Notes: generated from the sequence alone by a model not told the origin. Counted from the first letter of the stretch, positions 1 through 9,393 are shown. The stretch: DNA of 56,815 nt from Bacteroidales bacterium (GCA_018400955.1 JAGYLH010000007.1:1-56815), one strand, 5' to 3'. Numbers and translations: made by a program.

Positions 1-890
1 AATATTAGAGCCAAGCATCGAGTAGGTGTCTTTATTTTATTTAGGCTAATTAACACATTTTCAGTCATCCCTTCCATCTTAGAAAATGCAAACCATTTCT
101 TGCCCAGGTCTTTGAGTGAAGCCCCCATGTGGTAAAGTTCTTTTTCATCCAAAATCAAAAAGCGGTCGTGGGCTTCGGTAAACTTCAGCACTTTTATTTC
201 GGGGTATTGACTGTTGTGTTTGTTAAGGTCGAGTTGTAATTGTTTGTTGATGCTTTTGGTGTAGATAGTTGCAGATATTTCTTTATTGCGTTTGGCTAAC
301 AGAGTCAAAACGGTTTCGTCCACATAGTTGTCAATCAGTATAATATCAGTTTTCGCTTTTTTGATTAACCCGGCCACAAACACATAAGCATCGAATACTT
401 GCCCGTTATAGAAAATACCTTGATTGGGCAACTCCTTTGTTTTAAGCTGCAAGGATATTTTGCTTACCTCTTTCGATAGATTCTCATAGTTGTTTTCTAT
501 TCTATCCATCCGCTGGTTGACCGCATAACCTTTTAGTAAATAATCTCTTAAAACATTGGTTGCCCATATTCGGAATTGAGTGCCTTGCTTCGAATTCACC
601 CTGTATCCAACTGAAAGAATTGCATCCAAATTATAGTATTCAATTTCCCGTGTAACTTGTCTCCCGGACTCAATTTGAACTGTTGCATTTTTTGCAACAG
701 TTGCTTCACGGCTTAACTCTTCGTCTTTATATATCTTGCTTAAATGCCTTGAAACGACAGACTTGTCTCTGTTAAATAATTGAGCTATTTGATTCAACGA
801 AAGCCAAACAGTATCTCCATCAAGCCTTACCTCTATGTGCTCTGGCAAATCGTTTGATTGATACAAGATGATTTCGTTTTTGTTAGTCAT
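1..890 (-). CDS. RhuM-family (Virulence_RhuM) protein, 3' end cut by window edge
   Basis: The frame opens at an ATG whose first base is 890 and stays open to base 1, so the C-terminus is outside the window; about 296 codons are visible. Residues 28-54 form a helix-turn-helix-like block (VWLSLNQIAQLF, then SVVSRHLSKIY). The block YYNLDAILSVGYRV and GTQFRIWATNVLRDYLLKGYA matches the conserved core of the RhuM family. A later segment HDRFLILD followed by HMGAS resembles a phospholipase-D-type HKD motif with Arg in place of Lys; that is my inference. RhuM-like genes are often accessory and frequently sit in type I restriction-modification loci, but none is visible here. The biochemical role is not established. 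Confidence 0.85.
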   Translation of the reverse strand, partial: MTNKNEIILYQSNDLPEHIEVRLDGDTVWLSLNQIAQLFNRDKSVVSRHLSKIYKDEELSREATVAKNATVQIESGRQVTREIEYYNLDAILSVGYRVNSKQGTQFRIWATNVLRDYLLKGYAVNQRMDRIENNYENLSKEVSKISLQLKTKELPNQGIFYNGQVFDAYVFVAGLIKKAKTDIILIDNYVDETVLTLLAKRNKEISATIYTKSINKQLQLDLNKHNSQYPEIKVLKFTEAHDRFLILDEKELYHMGASLKDLGKKWFAFSKMEGMTENVLISLNKIKTPTRCLALI

Positions 891-1202
891 TGGGCACCTT
901 AATTTTTGAAATATTTTCAGCAATAATGACTGAACAAATGTAACAATTTAGCGATTTAAATCAGCAGTCTAATGGCTTTTTCTGTACCTAGTCATTATAT
1001 TTAGATTCAAAAAATAATTCTACTTTAACAATTGCCTATGCAGTTCGTAACGCTTAAAAACTATTTCACAAAAACAACCTTATTCATTGAAGCAGCATAT
1101 AGTGAATAGGAATTGCTACTATTTTCTTGAAAATTCATAAAATTGGAAAGGCTGTTGTTTTATTGTTATATTTACACCCACTTAGAACAAACACCCTATC
1201 CG
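891..1202. other. divergent intergenic region, 312 bp
   Basis: AT-rich spacer between the divergent RhuM gene and the secreted repeat protein. It holds a -7-like box for the minus strand (TACATTTG read on the minus strand, 935-942). For the plus strand there is a weaker candidate, TTG at 1143-1145 followed 21 bp later by TATATTTA (1167-1174), which would start transcription about 20 bp before the ATG at 1203. I see no small gene here. Confidence 0.45.
935..942 (-). promoter_or_regulatory. -7 box (TAnnTTTG) upstream of the RhuM gene
   Basis: The minus strand reads TACATTTG, an exact match to the Bacteroidota -7 consensus TAnnTTTG, about 45 bases upstream of the start codon at 890. No TTG lies at the usual distance upstream, so the call rests on the -7 element alone. 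Confidence 0.45.
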
Positions 1203-2669
1203 ATGAAAAAAATTCAGGTTCTTATCCCATTGTTGCTTCTTTCTTTTTTGCTTATTGGCCAACACTTTACATCGCAAAACACAGCCATTTCCATCGATGC
1301 TGATGGGCAATCTGCCCGGGAAGCTTTTTTGTTGGGCAAATCAAATATCCCAATGCAAAGTGCAGTGAATAAATCTGTTGAACAAAATAGTGAATTCGTT
1401 TGGGTAGTGGATTCAAGTTATCATTACAGGACAATAGCCAATGTTTTTGGCCTCGATAGCCGCGAGAAGGTGTTGAGCCGCAACGAATTTGGCAACCCCA
1501 CCTATACAATTACGCACCTATGGGATGAACAGGACAATAGCTGGATTAACCGCTTTAATATCCTGATCACTTATCACGAAACACAATCCCGGCATATATT
1601 CCATCGGCGGTCGTGGAGCCGTGTAGGGCAACAATGGCTTGATACAAGCTTGTTTCTCGAGTATTCCTTCAAGGGTAATGTGGTTTTTAATAAAGAACAT
1701 ATTTGGGACCTGACAGGAAGTTATTTGGCATACGCTTACAACCGTATCCATATGTATGACGAAAACGAAAATTATTTGGGGCAACTTTATCAAGGTATTG
1801 ATTTCGATTCAGGCGATACATTGAACTTCTATTTGATTGAAAATGAAATAAATGAAGACGGAAAAATTGTTAAGTCAATTAGAAACACCTGGTATCAGAA
1901 TAATTGGATACTTAACCGACAGGAGATTTACACCTATGATGAGAACGGGAACAGGGTGGGGCAGTTGACACAGGTATGGGATAATGGGGCGTCGGTATGG
2001 TATGATTTTGCAAACTACATTTTTACTTATGAAGACAGCGGAAACCAACTAACAGAGGTTCGTCAGAACAAAAACTTCGAAACAAATGAATGGTATGATT
2101 GGTGGCGTTATGAGCATGCCTACGATGATTTGAACGGGCGCATCGAAAGTGTCTATCTTAGCTTTGATGAAGATTCAGGTCAGCTGACCAATCAGTGGTT
2201 ATACACCTACGACTTTGATGAAAACGGCAACCTGTCCCACTATTTATTTCAAGGTTGGAATCTTCAAACCGGAATATGGGACGATTTTTCGCGCGAACTA
2301 TATAGTTACGATGAACGCAACAACAGGACGCAGCGTTTGTCGCAAACCTGGTCAAACTATCACAACCACTGGCAGAATATTACACAGGATGATTACTTTT
2401 GGTCGAGTTACGAAATTGCCGGAATCGACAATTACAATCAATTGAGCCTGGGTGTATTTCCCAATCCCGCGAATGACATCATCTACCTGAATGGAATAGG
2501 TTCAGGAGAGCTTACAGTAAAACTTTATAGTATTACAGGCCTCTTGGTTAAGAGCGAAACACTTCGTAAAGATCAGGGAATTGATATCAAAGAAATACCG
2601 GTTGGAACCTATATTTTGCATATTGAAACACCCCAAGGCACCTTTTACAGCAGATTCCTGAAACGATAA
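1203..2669 (+). CDS. secreted repeat protein with type IX secretion sorting domain
   Basis: A 488-residue protein if started at the ATG at 1203, which gives a clean signal peptide (MKKIQVLIPLLLLSFLLIG). A start 60 bases upstream would add a non-signal leader. The body carries about six degenerate repeats of roughly 40 residues built on Y-x-YDExGN and Q-x-W motifs with many Trp and Tyr, as in YD-like surface proteins of this phylum. The last 75 residues start at FPNPANDIIYL and end in a KR-terminated beta domain, the usual type A Por sorting domain. It is therefore predicted to be exported by Sec and type IX secretion and attached to or released from the surface. Ligand and function are unknown. 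Confidence 0.85.
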   Translation: MKKIQVLIPLLLLSFLLIGQHFTSQNTAISIDADGQSAREAFLLGKSNIPMQSAVNKSVEQNSEFVWVVDSSYHYRTIANVFGLDSREKVLSRNEFGNPTYTITHLWDEQDNSWINRFNILITYHETQSRHIFHRRSWSRVGQQWLDTSLFLEYSFKGNVVFNKEHIWDLTGSYLAYAYNRIHMYDENENYLGQLYQGIDFDSGDTLNFYLIENEINEDGKIVKSIRNTWYQNNWILNRQEIYTYDENGNRVGQLTQVWDNGASVWYDFANYIFTYEDSGNQLTEVRQNKNFETNEWYDWWRYEHAYDDLNGRIESVYLSFDEDSGQLTNQWLYTYDFDENGNLSHYLFQGWNLQTGIWDDFSRELYSYDERNNRTQRLSQTWSNYHNHWQNITQDDYFWSSYEIAGIDNYNQLSLGVFPNPANDIIYLNGIGSGELTVKLYSITGLLVKSETLRKDQGIDIKEIPVGTYILHIETPQGTFYSRFLKR

Positions 2670-2799
2670 AATAGCAGAGGTGTGGTTTTCTTTGTTGGAG
2701 TGGTTGAAAAGAAGATGTTAAATTACTGGTTTACAAATCACTAACATTACATACTGAAAACAAAATCCTGAGTTTTCCTGTAATTTAGACTGCATTATC

Positions 2800-2889
2800 A
2801 CACTTTTTCGAAGGAAAAAATGTGTTTTGTTACACTTATACGAAGGAAAAAATGTATTTGCTTACACTTTTTCGAAGGAATAAGTGTTA
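2800..2889 (+). promoter_or_regulatory. three tandem 26-bp operator-like repeats, 32-bp period
   Basis: Copies start at 2800, 2832 and 2864, so the period is exactly 32 bp, about three helical turns. Each reads ACACTTwTwCGAAGGAAwAA followed by a TGT-containing end. Each is a near-palindrome with outer arms ACACTT and AAGTGT, clearest in copy 3. The array ends at the -7 box of the following ATPase gene, so copy 3 covers the spacer and -33 region of that promoter. The layout suggests cooperative binding of a dimeric regulator. The array is too short and too promoter-centred to be a CRISPR. Confidence 0.7.
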
Positions 2890-2895
2890 CCTTTG
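2888..2895 (+). promoter_or_regulatory. -7 box TACCTTTG for the DUF4143 ATPase gene
   Basis: An exact TAnnTTTG match, 12 bases before the ATG at 2908. Transcription would start about 2902, leaving almost no leader. It abuts repeat copy 3, and its position argues against translation from the GTG at 2884, which lies inside that repeat. Confidence 0.7.
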
Positions 2896-2907
2896 TTAAA
2901 AAAATGC

Positions 2908-4188
2908 ATGAAAAGATTGATTATTGAACAGTTAAAAGAGTGGAAAACCAAGAAAAACAGAAAGCCTTTAATCATTCAGGGTGCACGACAAGTTGGGAAA
3001 ACCTGGGTCATGAAAGCCTTTGGTTCCAACTACTTTAAGAAGCATGTGTATATCAATTTCGAAAGCAATATCAAGTTGCAATCAATTTTTGAGCCTGATT
3101 TGAAAATTGCCCGGCTAATTTCTATTTTTGAAATCGAAACAGGTGTCAGCATTGATGAGGAAACCTTAATTATCCTCGACGAAATACAGGAAGCAGAGGG
3201 CGGCCTCACTGCGTTAAAGTATTTCTACGAAAACGCACCACAGTACTACCTAATGGCAGCCGGTTCATTTTTAGGTGTTTCATTACAAAAGGGGCACACT
3301 TTCCCCGTGGGTAAAGTTGACTTCTTGAGGCTTTACCCAATGTGTTTTGAAGAATTCCTGCTCAATATCAACGAGGAATTGTTATTGAAAAGCCTTAAAG
3401 CACAAAACTGGAAGATTCTTTTGCCATTTCATGAAAAACTGATTTCATTGCTCAGGTTGTACTACTTTGTTGGCGGCATGCCGGAAGCGGTTAATGAATA
3501 CATTGACAGCAAAAACCTGAAACAGGTAAGGGCTTTGCAAAACAACATCTTACTTGGCTACGAAAATGATTTCTCCAAATATGCACCCATCGAAGTGGTG
3601 CCAAAAATAAGAATGGTGTGGCAGTCAATCATAGGGCAATTGGCGAGAGAGAACAAGAAATTCATTTATGGACAGCTAAAAACAGGGGCAAGGGCTAAAG
3701 AATTCGAAAGTGCCATCAATTGGCTGGTCAATTCGGGATTGGTCCATAAAAGCAACAGAATCACAAAACCCGGCATACCGCTGCAATCTTATGCCGATAT
3801 GGATGCATTTAAACTTTACCTTCTGGATATCGGTTTACTGAATGCAATGGCCGGGCTTGGCGAGAAAATCCTGTTGAATAAAAACCAAATTCTGGTTGAA
3901 CACAAAGGTGCCATGACTGAGCAGTTTGTAGCCCAGGAATTAAAAATAAAGCACGGATTATTCTATTGGTCTGCAGAAAATGGCACTTCAGAACTCGACT
4001 TTATCCTGCAAAAAGAAGATGCCCTCATTCCTGTTGAAGTTAAAGCTGAAAAAAACTTAAAGGCTAAAAGCTTGAGAGTGTTCGTGGAAAAATACAAGCC
4101 CGCTAATGCAATACGGGCTTCCATGAGTTTTTACAGGGCAGATGACTGGTTGGTAAATATCCCCCTTTACGCAGTATTTACTATCTGA
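2908..4188 (+). CDS. AAA ATPase with C-terminal DUF4143 domain
   Basis: A 426-residue protein. I take the ATG at 2908 because a GTG at 2884 would lie upstream of the predicted transcription start. The N-terminal AAA domain shows Walker A GARQVGKT (around residue 27) and Walker B LIILDEIQ. The family feature YPMCFEEFLL follows, and the C-terminal half matches DUF4143. It carries ELDFILQ and then PVEVKAEKN, a spacing like a PD-(D/E)xK nuclease core, although nuclease activity is unproven in this family. These ATPases are abundant, variably present and poorly understood. The gene is monocistronic: the next genes run the other way. Confidence 0.88.
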   Translation: MKRLIIEQLKEWKTKKNRKPLIIQGARQVGKTWVMKAFGSNYFKKHVYINFESNIKLQSIFEPDLKIARLISIFEIETGVSIDEETLIILDEIQEAEGGLTALKYFYENAPQYYLMAAGSFLGVSLQKGHTFPVGKVDFLRLYPMCFEEFLLNINEELLLKSLKAQNWKILLPFHEKLISLLRLYYFVGGMPEAVNEYIDSKNLKQVRALQNNILLGYENDFSKYAPIEVVPKIRMVWQSIIGQLARENKKFIYGQLKTGARAKEFESAINWLVNSGLVHKSNRITKPGIPLQSYADMDAFKLYLLDIGLLNAMAGLGEKILLNKNQILVEHKGAMTEQFVAQELKIKHGLFYWSAENGTSELDFILQKEDALIPVEVKAEKNLKAKSLRVFVEKYKPANAIRASMSFYRADDWLVNIPLYAVFTI

Positions 4189-4246
4189 AATAATTGACTT
4201 TAGTTATAGCCCTTTCTGTCAAATGATTAATTCCTTTGCAAATATT

Positions 4247-4567
4247 TCAAATCCCAAGCTCCAACCCCTCCTGGCGCACTATTTCCAGGATAGGTGAACT
4301 ATCATCGCTCTGGAAACGCTTCGCGCTGACCAGCAGGGGTTCGATACGACTATCAATATGACGGGTCAAAACCCATGCACGGCCTTTTTTCTGCACATCG
4401 TCATCATTTAATGTTTCCGACAAAAGCATCAGGTCTATATCACTTGTATCATTGGCTTCGCCCCTGGCAAAACTGCCATAAAGAAACACCCTGCTGATGT
4501 CGAAGCCCTCACGGTTTAGCAGGTTAACATAAATCCTTATGTTGCTTATAATTTGCTGATCAACCAT
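4247..4567 (-). CDS. MNT-type minimal nucleotidyltransferase (antitoxin of HEPN/MNT pair)
   Basis: A 106-residue protein with the nucleotidyltransferase signature YGSFARGEANDTSDIDLML (GSxxRG, then D-x-D) around residues 30-48. In known HEPN/MNT modules the MNT partner neutralises the HEPN ribonuclease, in characterised cases by adding AMP residues. Its start overlaps the end of the HEPN gene by 22 bases, as expected for a two-gene operon. The gene itself is intact although its HEPN partner is broken, so here it may be an orphan antitoxin. Confidence 0.85.
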   Translation of the reverse strand: MVDQQIISNIRIYVNLLNREGFDISRVFLYGSFARGEANDTSDIDLMLLSETLNDDDVQKKGRAWVLTRHIDSRIEPLLVSAKRFQSDDSSPILEIVRQEGLELGI

Positions 4568-4909
4568 AGGTGTAATTTGCGGGTTTTGCTTAAAAATAAA
4601 ACAGCTTTGTCCTTTGGTGGTACTGAAGGATAATTCTCTGGATACCTGCCTTCCAACTGAAAAACCATAAGCTCACCCATAATTTCCAATGCTTCATCAT
4701 CAAAATCAACATCTGTTTTCTCACTTAACCAAAGCAGGTTGTGGGTTTTTGGGGGCAATTGCTACATGCGCTTTCAAAGACTTTTCAATCGTTAGATGAC
4801 ACCAAAACAAACCATGTAAAAGGCGATTATTGTTTATCAACAACTCACTTGTTACCATATCATCTTTGGCGTTACCTACCCAATAGTCTATTTGCCCTTG
4901 TAGATTCAT
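4546..4909 (-). pseudogene. HEPN-domain toxin gene, frameshifted
   Basis: Two overlapping frames together encode one HEPN protein of about 120 residues. The first starts at 4909 and has the first helices (AKDDMVTSELLI, then LHGLFWCHLTIEKSLKAHVA). The second continues with KTHNLLWLSEKT and QLEGRYPENYP, the later HEPN helices. The frame changes in the run TTTTTGGGGG (plus strand 4746-4755; C5A5 on the coding strand). Removing one base there restores a single frame. This is either a true inactivation or a homopolymer sequencing error. If intact, it would be the RNase toxin paired with the MNT gene. Confidence 0.8.
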
Positions 4910-5011
4910 CTTAACGATTTATGTTCCAAAGATATTCAAAAACAACATAACCAAAGCACAACAAATAGAAAGTTTCTTAACCATACATTTTTCTGTGATA
5001 AGAGTTAACGC

Positions 5012-5046
5012 ACAGGAGCGCAAAAAATCTCTCTTTGCGCTCCTGT
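5012..5046. repeat. perfect 13-bp inverted repeat with 9-nt loop
   Basis: ACAGGAGCGCAAA at 5012-5024 is mirrored by TTTGCGCTCCTGT at 5034-5046. Neither strand has a clear T-tract after it, so it is not an obvious intrinsic terminator. It lies between the HEPN gene and the terminator of the upstream propeller gene. Confidence 0.6.
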
Positions 5047-5093
5047 ATCCGTGCCCTATCTCATGCCTTTCGCTCGCAAATACAACTATTTGT

Positions 5094-5119
5094 AAAAAGG
5101 TTTCGGTCAACCGAAAACC
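5094..5119 (-). terminator. intrinsic terminator after the propeller protein gene
   Basis: On the minus strand GGTTTTCGG, a four-base loop and CCGAAACC are followed directly by TTTTT. It begins 6 bases past the stop codon of the gene ending at 5125. Confidence 0.75.
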
Positions 5120-5124
5120 AATGT

Positions 5125-7698
5125 TTATTGCTTAATCATTTTTTGCCGTAGAGCTTTTCTTCCATCATATATAACGAATATATAGATACCGGCTGGCAAA
5201 TGTGATACATCTATGGTTGTTTCGCTGCTGCTTATGGCCCCTCCTTGGGCATTTGTCCCCAAAGCATTGAAAATGTTGTAGTATGTATCAGGAGCTTCGG
5301 GTTTATAAACAATAGACAATTGCCCGCTTGTTGGATTAGGCCTTAGCTTTAATCCTGTATTTGGATTTGCTGTTGTTTCACCCACATCGGTGGCTGTAAG
5401 ATCGAGACAGTCATCAGCAATGAATTCATCATAGAACTCTTTTATTTGCTCAATATTGGCTTTCATTACGCTAACACTTGAAAGGTGATCGCCTTCCATA
5501 TCACGACCAAACACAAAAGCGATGTCGAAGCAAATTTTTTCTCCCGGCTCAAATTGCCCGATGAAAGCGGAACTTATTCCTCTGCGGTTTCCCGGGTCAA
5601 ATCCAACGGCAACTTCGTGCCAGCCTTCAGCTGAATTGGGGTCATCAGGAAACATATGGCTGACAACTTCATCCGTTGTACCCGGCCCGCCGGGGAATCC
5701 ATATCCTCCCCAAACCATTGGCTTACCGTTGGGCCATCTTCCACGTAAGTTGTTATAATAGTTATGTGCATTATACTCTGGCATAGAAGGGTCAGGCATA
5801 ACATAAATCAGACTTGACAATGGTTGATTAAGAAATGTTACAGCCTGCGCCGGGGGGCTGGCACCATAGGAATCAGGTTCTCCTGAACCATCAACAGCAT
5901 AGCCATTGTATCCAAAATAGCTGTTCAACAATGTATCGGAGCCTATGTAATCGTCCCAACCATATCCAATTTCAAAATCGGTGAGAAAGCCAGCGTACAG
6001 CGAATCGTAAGTGGTCCCAGAGCGGTTCACGATTTGATAATTAACAAAAACTGAATTATGCAAGGCTTCGTTTTCAGGTGCATTAAACCCATAAGCCATA
6101 GCCCTGACTTCAATGCCAAGTGGCACACCCTGGGATTCAGTATTTTCATGCCGGATGTCATTAAAGATAAAAAACAATGCCTGATCACCTCTAATTACGG
6201 GATAGTCGCCTAATTGTGGTTCATATATTCCATTTGTATTGTGGTCCATATAGGGTGCCATATACCATTCCTGTCCATTAGTGGTGTCGCCATGAGCCGG
6301 CCAGTTTTTGATTACTTCCGGTATTTCATAAGCAGACTTCCACCAATTTGCCCTGTGGTAGTCAATAGTCTGCCGGTCAATTTTCCATACCCGGTTCCAT
6401 TTTTCCTGCTCCTGTTGATAAACTTCATAGGGAAAGGATACAGGACCAGGCCAGTATTCCCTGCCAACCTGCCTGTAGCGTTCAGCAGAAAGATGCAGAT
6501 CATTTCCATTGGCCAATCCTCCAATCCAGAGGTTATGATTCCATAAGGTATTTTTACCACTCCCCGCTGGAATTTCAAACCTTGGCCGTTCATGCAAGCC
6601 ATTTTCCCATGCAACACTTGAAGATGCAGAAAAGTCAGCCAATACATTATTGATGTCAAGATAGTTAAGGTTGTCGTAAAGCTCAGCCTCCTTTAAATGA
6701 TATGCTTGGATCCCCCAACTATTTGTCAAACCGATATAAACAATATCATCTATGAATTTATAATGACCTGGTGCCCCATAGCGATAAACCTGGTGCCCGT
6801 AATTTTCAATTTTAACCGATATATCCTTTCCAGCGGCAGTCTTTAAAAAAGTAAACACTTCCCCCTTGGCATTAGCACTTATCGACTTAATGGCGGTTGG
6901 CCTGAGGGGCAAATAATGTGATTCTGAAAACGGATCAATAGTTTCATTTACAAGGCGATAAATACCCGACCCTGAAGTTCCGATCCATAGATGGTTTTCG
7001 TTATTGGAAGCCAAAGAAGTGATATGGTTATCCTGCAAAGCTGAGTTGGCGCTTGTGTAGTTTGTCCAACTTCCACTGCTGTATCGGGATAAACCTGTTG
7101 TAGTGCCAACCCATATATGACCTTCCGCATCCAATATCAATGCCTCAATTGTATCACCAACAATACCGGAGTTGCTGGTATGGTAGCGATTCCAGACGCC
7201 TTCTGCGAAAAGACTCAAACCGCTGTTTCCACCTACATAAAATGATTCATTCGTTAGCAACAATTTCCTTGCATGTGAATCAGGTAATTCATCATTTTTT
7301 TCAATAAAGCTCCAGCTTCCATCGTAAACAGCCACTCCTCTGGAAGTACCTACAAAGAGTTTATCATCAAACACATTCAAACAGTAGATGGTGTCAGGAA
7401 GAAAAGGCGTATTCTCCGAATTGAATATTTGCCAGGTTTGCTCGTTTAGATCATATTGAACAAGCCAGCTCTCGAAAAAAATGTCCTCGGTAGGAAACCA
7501 GGCATCGGTGCTGTACCAAAGCTGGTTGTTATTATCCACTACCAATTCACTTTTTCTATTCAGCCTCATAATGTCTGGCGCATAAATATCAGGAGGAATG
7601 CCGAGTTGAACCACACCGATCTGATTGTGCTGACAAAACAAATGACTGGTAGAAATACATGAAAGGCAAATCAACAATAAAAAAGTACATTTTTTCAT
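5125..7698 (-). CDS. large secreted beta-propeller protein with type IX sorting domain
   Basis: 857 residues with a signal peptide (CTFLLLICLSCISTSHLFC region). Roughly residues 35-300 contain two-component-regulator-propeller-type repeats of the form LWIGTSGSGIYRL and IWVGTTTGLSRYS. The middle region (about 380-760) is Trp-, Tyr- and Gly-rich with no domain I recognise. The last 75 residues, from LRPNPTSGQLSI, form a type A Por sorting domain ending in MIKQ. It should be exported by Sec and type IX secretion and displayed at or released from the surface. It has no sensor kinase domain, so despite the propeller repeats it is not a hybrid regulator. The gene is monocistronic with its own terminator. 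Confidence 0.85.
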   Translation of the reverse strand: MKKCTFLLLICLSCISTSHLFCQHNQIGVVQLGIPPDIYAPDIMRLNRKSELVVDNNNQLWYSTDAWFPTEDIFFESWLVQYDLNEQTWQIFNSENTPFLPDTIYCLNVFDDKLFVGTSRGVAVYDGSWSFIEKNDELPDSHARKLLLTNESFYVGGNSGLSLFAEGVWNRYHTSNSGIVGDTIEALILDAEGHIWVGTTTGLSRYSSGSWTNYTSANSALQDNHITSLASNNENHLWIGTSGSGIYRLVNETIDPFSESHYLPLRPTAIKSISANAKGEVFTFLKTAAGKDISVKIENYGHQVYRYGAPGHYKFIDDIVYIGLTNSWGIQAYHLKEAELYDNLNYLDINNVLADFSASSSVAWENGLHERPRFEIPAGSGKNTLWNHNLWIGGLANGNDLHLSAERYRQVGREYWPGPVSFPYEVYQQEQEKWNRVWKIDRQTIDYHRANWWKSAYEIPEVIKNWPAHGDTTNGQEWYMAPYMDHNTNGIYEPQLGDYPVIRGDQALFFIFNDIRHENTESQGVPLGIEVRAMAYGFNAPENEALHNSVFVNYQIVNRSGTTYDSLYAGFLTDFEIGYGWDDYIGSDTLLNSYFGYNGYAVDGSGEPDSYGASPPAQAVTFLNQPLSSLIYVMPDPSMPEYNAHNYYNNLRGRWPNGKPMVWGGYGFPGGPGTTDEVVSHMFPDDPNSAEGWHEVAVGFDPGNRRGISSAFIGQFEPGEKICFDIAFVFGRDMEGDHLSSVSVMKANIEQIKEFYDEFIADDCLDLTATDVGETTANPNTGLKLRPNPTSGQLSIVYKPEAPDTYYNIFNALGTNAQGGAISSSETTIDVSHLPAGIYIFVIYDGRKALRQKMIKQ

Positions 7699-8142
7699 AG
7701 TGTGTTGGGTTTAATGAATAAAAAGAACGGGTTGTTTCAAATTGGCTTTGACATTCAATGCTTTAAATAGGACTAATCTTTTTGTTTTTTTATATTTTAT
7801 TGATATCTTATTTTAATAGCCAAATTATTTTTATACTACTGATATTCAGTAAATAAAAAATTCTTTATCAGTATTGAAACCAATGATTGGTGCAATCTTC
7901 GTATTGATCAAAGAAAACTAAAGGTATAATTATCTCATAATGTATTGGTTTAAAAATTTTACAATATGGTTATATCTCAACCGAAGATAATCCATTTGCT
8001 TCCAAAAAGCAATATTATACAGTTTAAGGTCAAGAATAATCAGTTAACGGTAAAAAATAGTCATGCTTAAGGTATTCCAACAGCTTAAATTATTATTTCA
8101 ACCGCCCAAATTCCTTACCTTTGCAAACCAAAAAATTGCACT
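7699..8142. other. divergent intergenic region, 444 bp
   Basis: Very AT-rich spacer between the secreted propeller gene and prfA. The only element I can defend is the prfA -7 box at 8116-8123. No reading frame of protein-like composition and no strong hairpin were seen. Confidence 0.5.
8116..8123 (+). promoter_or_regulatory. -7 box TACCTTTG for prfA
   Basis: An exact TAnnTTTG match 19 bases before the GTG start of prfA. It predicts a leader of about 13 nt. No TTG at -33 was found. Confidence 0.65.
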
Positions 8143-9219
8143 GTGGAAATCATTGATAAACTGGAAGAAATAAAACGCCGATGGGAAGAAATGGGCGAAC
8201 AGCTGAACGACCCCACTGTTATGGGCGATATGAAGAAGTACGTGAAGCTCAGCAAGGATTACAAAGACCTGGAGGCCGTGGTGGAGGCTTTTGGCAAATA
8301 CAAAAATATTACGGCAAACATTGCCAATGCCCGCGAAATACTTAAGAAAGAGAAAGATGATGATTTTCGAGAAATGGCTCGCGAAGAGCTCGACAGCCTG
8401 CTCATAGAACAGGAAAAACTCGAAGAGGATATCCGCATTATGCTGATCCCCAAAGACCCGCAGGACATCAAGAACGCCATTCTTGAGATCAGGGCAGGTA
8501 CGGGGGGCGACGAAGCCAGCATATTCGCCGGCGACCTTTACCGCATGTATGCCAAATATTGCGAGAACAAAGGCTGGAAAACTGAATTGGTCGAGATGAA
8601 CGAAGGCACAGCAGGTGGTTTTAAGGAAATAGTGATAAACGTAATTGGTCACAATGCTTACGGCATATTGAAGTTTGAATCAGGCGTTCACCGTGTGCAG
8701 CGGGTGCCAAAAACAGAAACCCAGGGCCGTATTCATACGTCTGCCGCCTCCATTGTAGTGCTGCCCGAAGCGGAGGAATTCGATATTGAATTGCATGATA
8801 GGGATATCCGTAAGGATACGTTCTGCTCTTCGGGGCCTGGCGGACAGTCAGTGAACACCACCTATTCGGCCATCAGGCTGACGCATATCCCAAGCGGCAT
8901 CGTTGTGTCGTGCCAGGATGAAAAATCGCAGATTAAAAACCTGGCCAAGGCGATGACTGTATTGCGTTCGCGACTTTTTGAAGTTGAACACAACAAATAC
9001 CTCGAAGAGATTGCCTCCAAGCGCAAAACCATGGTTTCGACCGGCGACCGCTCAGCTAAAATCCGCACCTACAACTGGCCGCAAGGACGGGTTACGGATC
9101 ACCGTATAAATTTGACATTATACAACTTATCTGCAATCATTGATGGCGACCTGGATGAAGTAATCGAAAAATTGCAAATTGCGGAAAATGCAGAAAGGCT
9201 GAAAACAGAGCTTGGGTAA
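8143..9219 (+). CDS. prfA: peptide chain release factor 1
   Basis: 358 residues, the usual RF1 length, read from a GTG codon; no ATG lies at the right place. RF1 recognises UAA and UAG in the ribosomal A site and triggers peptide release. The stop-codon recognition tripeptide is in [15 protein letters not shown] (PKT, the RF1 PxT form). The catalytic GGQ is at residues 233-235 in [18 protein letters not shown], the same numbering as E. coli RF1. The promoter lies just upstream, and the gene is followed by the separately promoted ruvX. Confidence 0.97.
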   Translation: MEIIDKLEEIKRRWEEMGEQLNDPTVMGDMKKYVKLSKDYKDLEAVVEAFGKYKNITANIANAREILKKEKDDDFREMAREELDSLLIEQEKLEEDIRIMLIPKDPQDIKNAILEIRAGTGGDEASIFAGDLYRMYAKYCENKGWKTELVEMNEGTAGGFKEIVINVIGHNAYGILKFESGVHRVQRVPKTETQGRIHTSAASIVVLPEAEEFDIELHDRDIRKDTFCSSGPGGQSVNTTYSAIRLTHIPSGIVVSCQDEKSQIKNLAKAMTVLRSRLFEVEHNKYLEEIASKRKTMVSTGDRSAKIRTYNWPQGRVTDHRINLTLYNLSAIIDGDLDEVIEKLQIAENAERLKTELG

Positions 9220-9327
9220 TCTATTGAATAGATTGTACTTTATGAAATAGCTATTTCAGCATTTCAAATGCCTTCGGGACCATAACGCCTTTGTGATTTT
9301 GCCTTAGCCTGCTGAAATTAAAATCAC

Positions 9328-9335
9328 TAATTTTG
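9328..9335 (+). promoter_or_regulatory. -7 box TAATTTTG for the ruvX-def operon
   Basis: An exact TAnnTTTG match 59 bases before the ruvX start. It leaves a leader of about 50 nt. No clear -33 TTG. Confidence 0.5.
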
Positions 9336-9393
9336 CATCCGCAGGAAATTAACTGGCCAGACAGGCCTATAAAGGATTAAATCTTTTTTCGCT

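Noticed and set aside
2800-2889. Short regularly spaced repeats as a possible CRISPR array
   Set aside because: Only three copies, 26-bp units with 6-bp gaps, no cas genes, and the array ends on a promoter; an operator array explains it better.
4919-5110. 63-codon minus-strand frame with an internal signal-peptide-like segment (from an ATG at 4980)
   Set aside because: Too short, crosses a perfect hairpin, and the segment ends right after the hydrophobic stretch; at most a remnant of a lost exported protein.
9243-9258. Palindrome TGAAATAGCTATTTCA after prfA as a terminator
   Set aside because: AT-rich stem and no T-tract; it could form a weak hairpin only.
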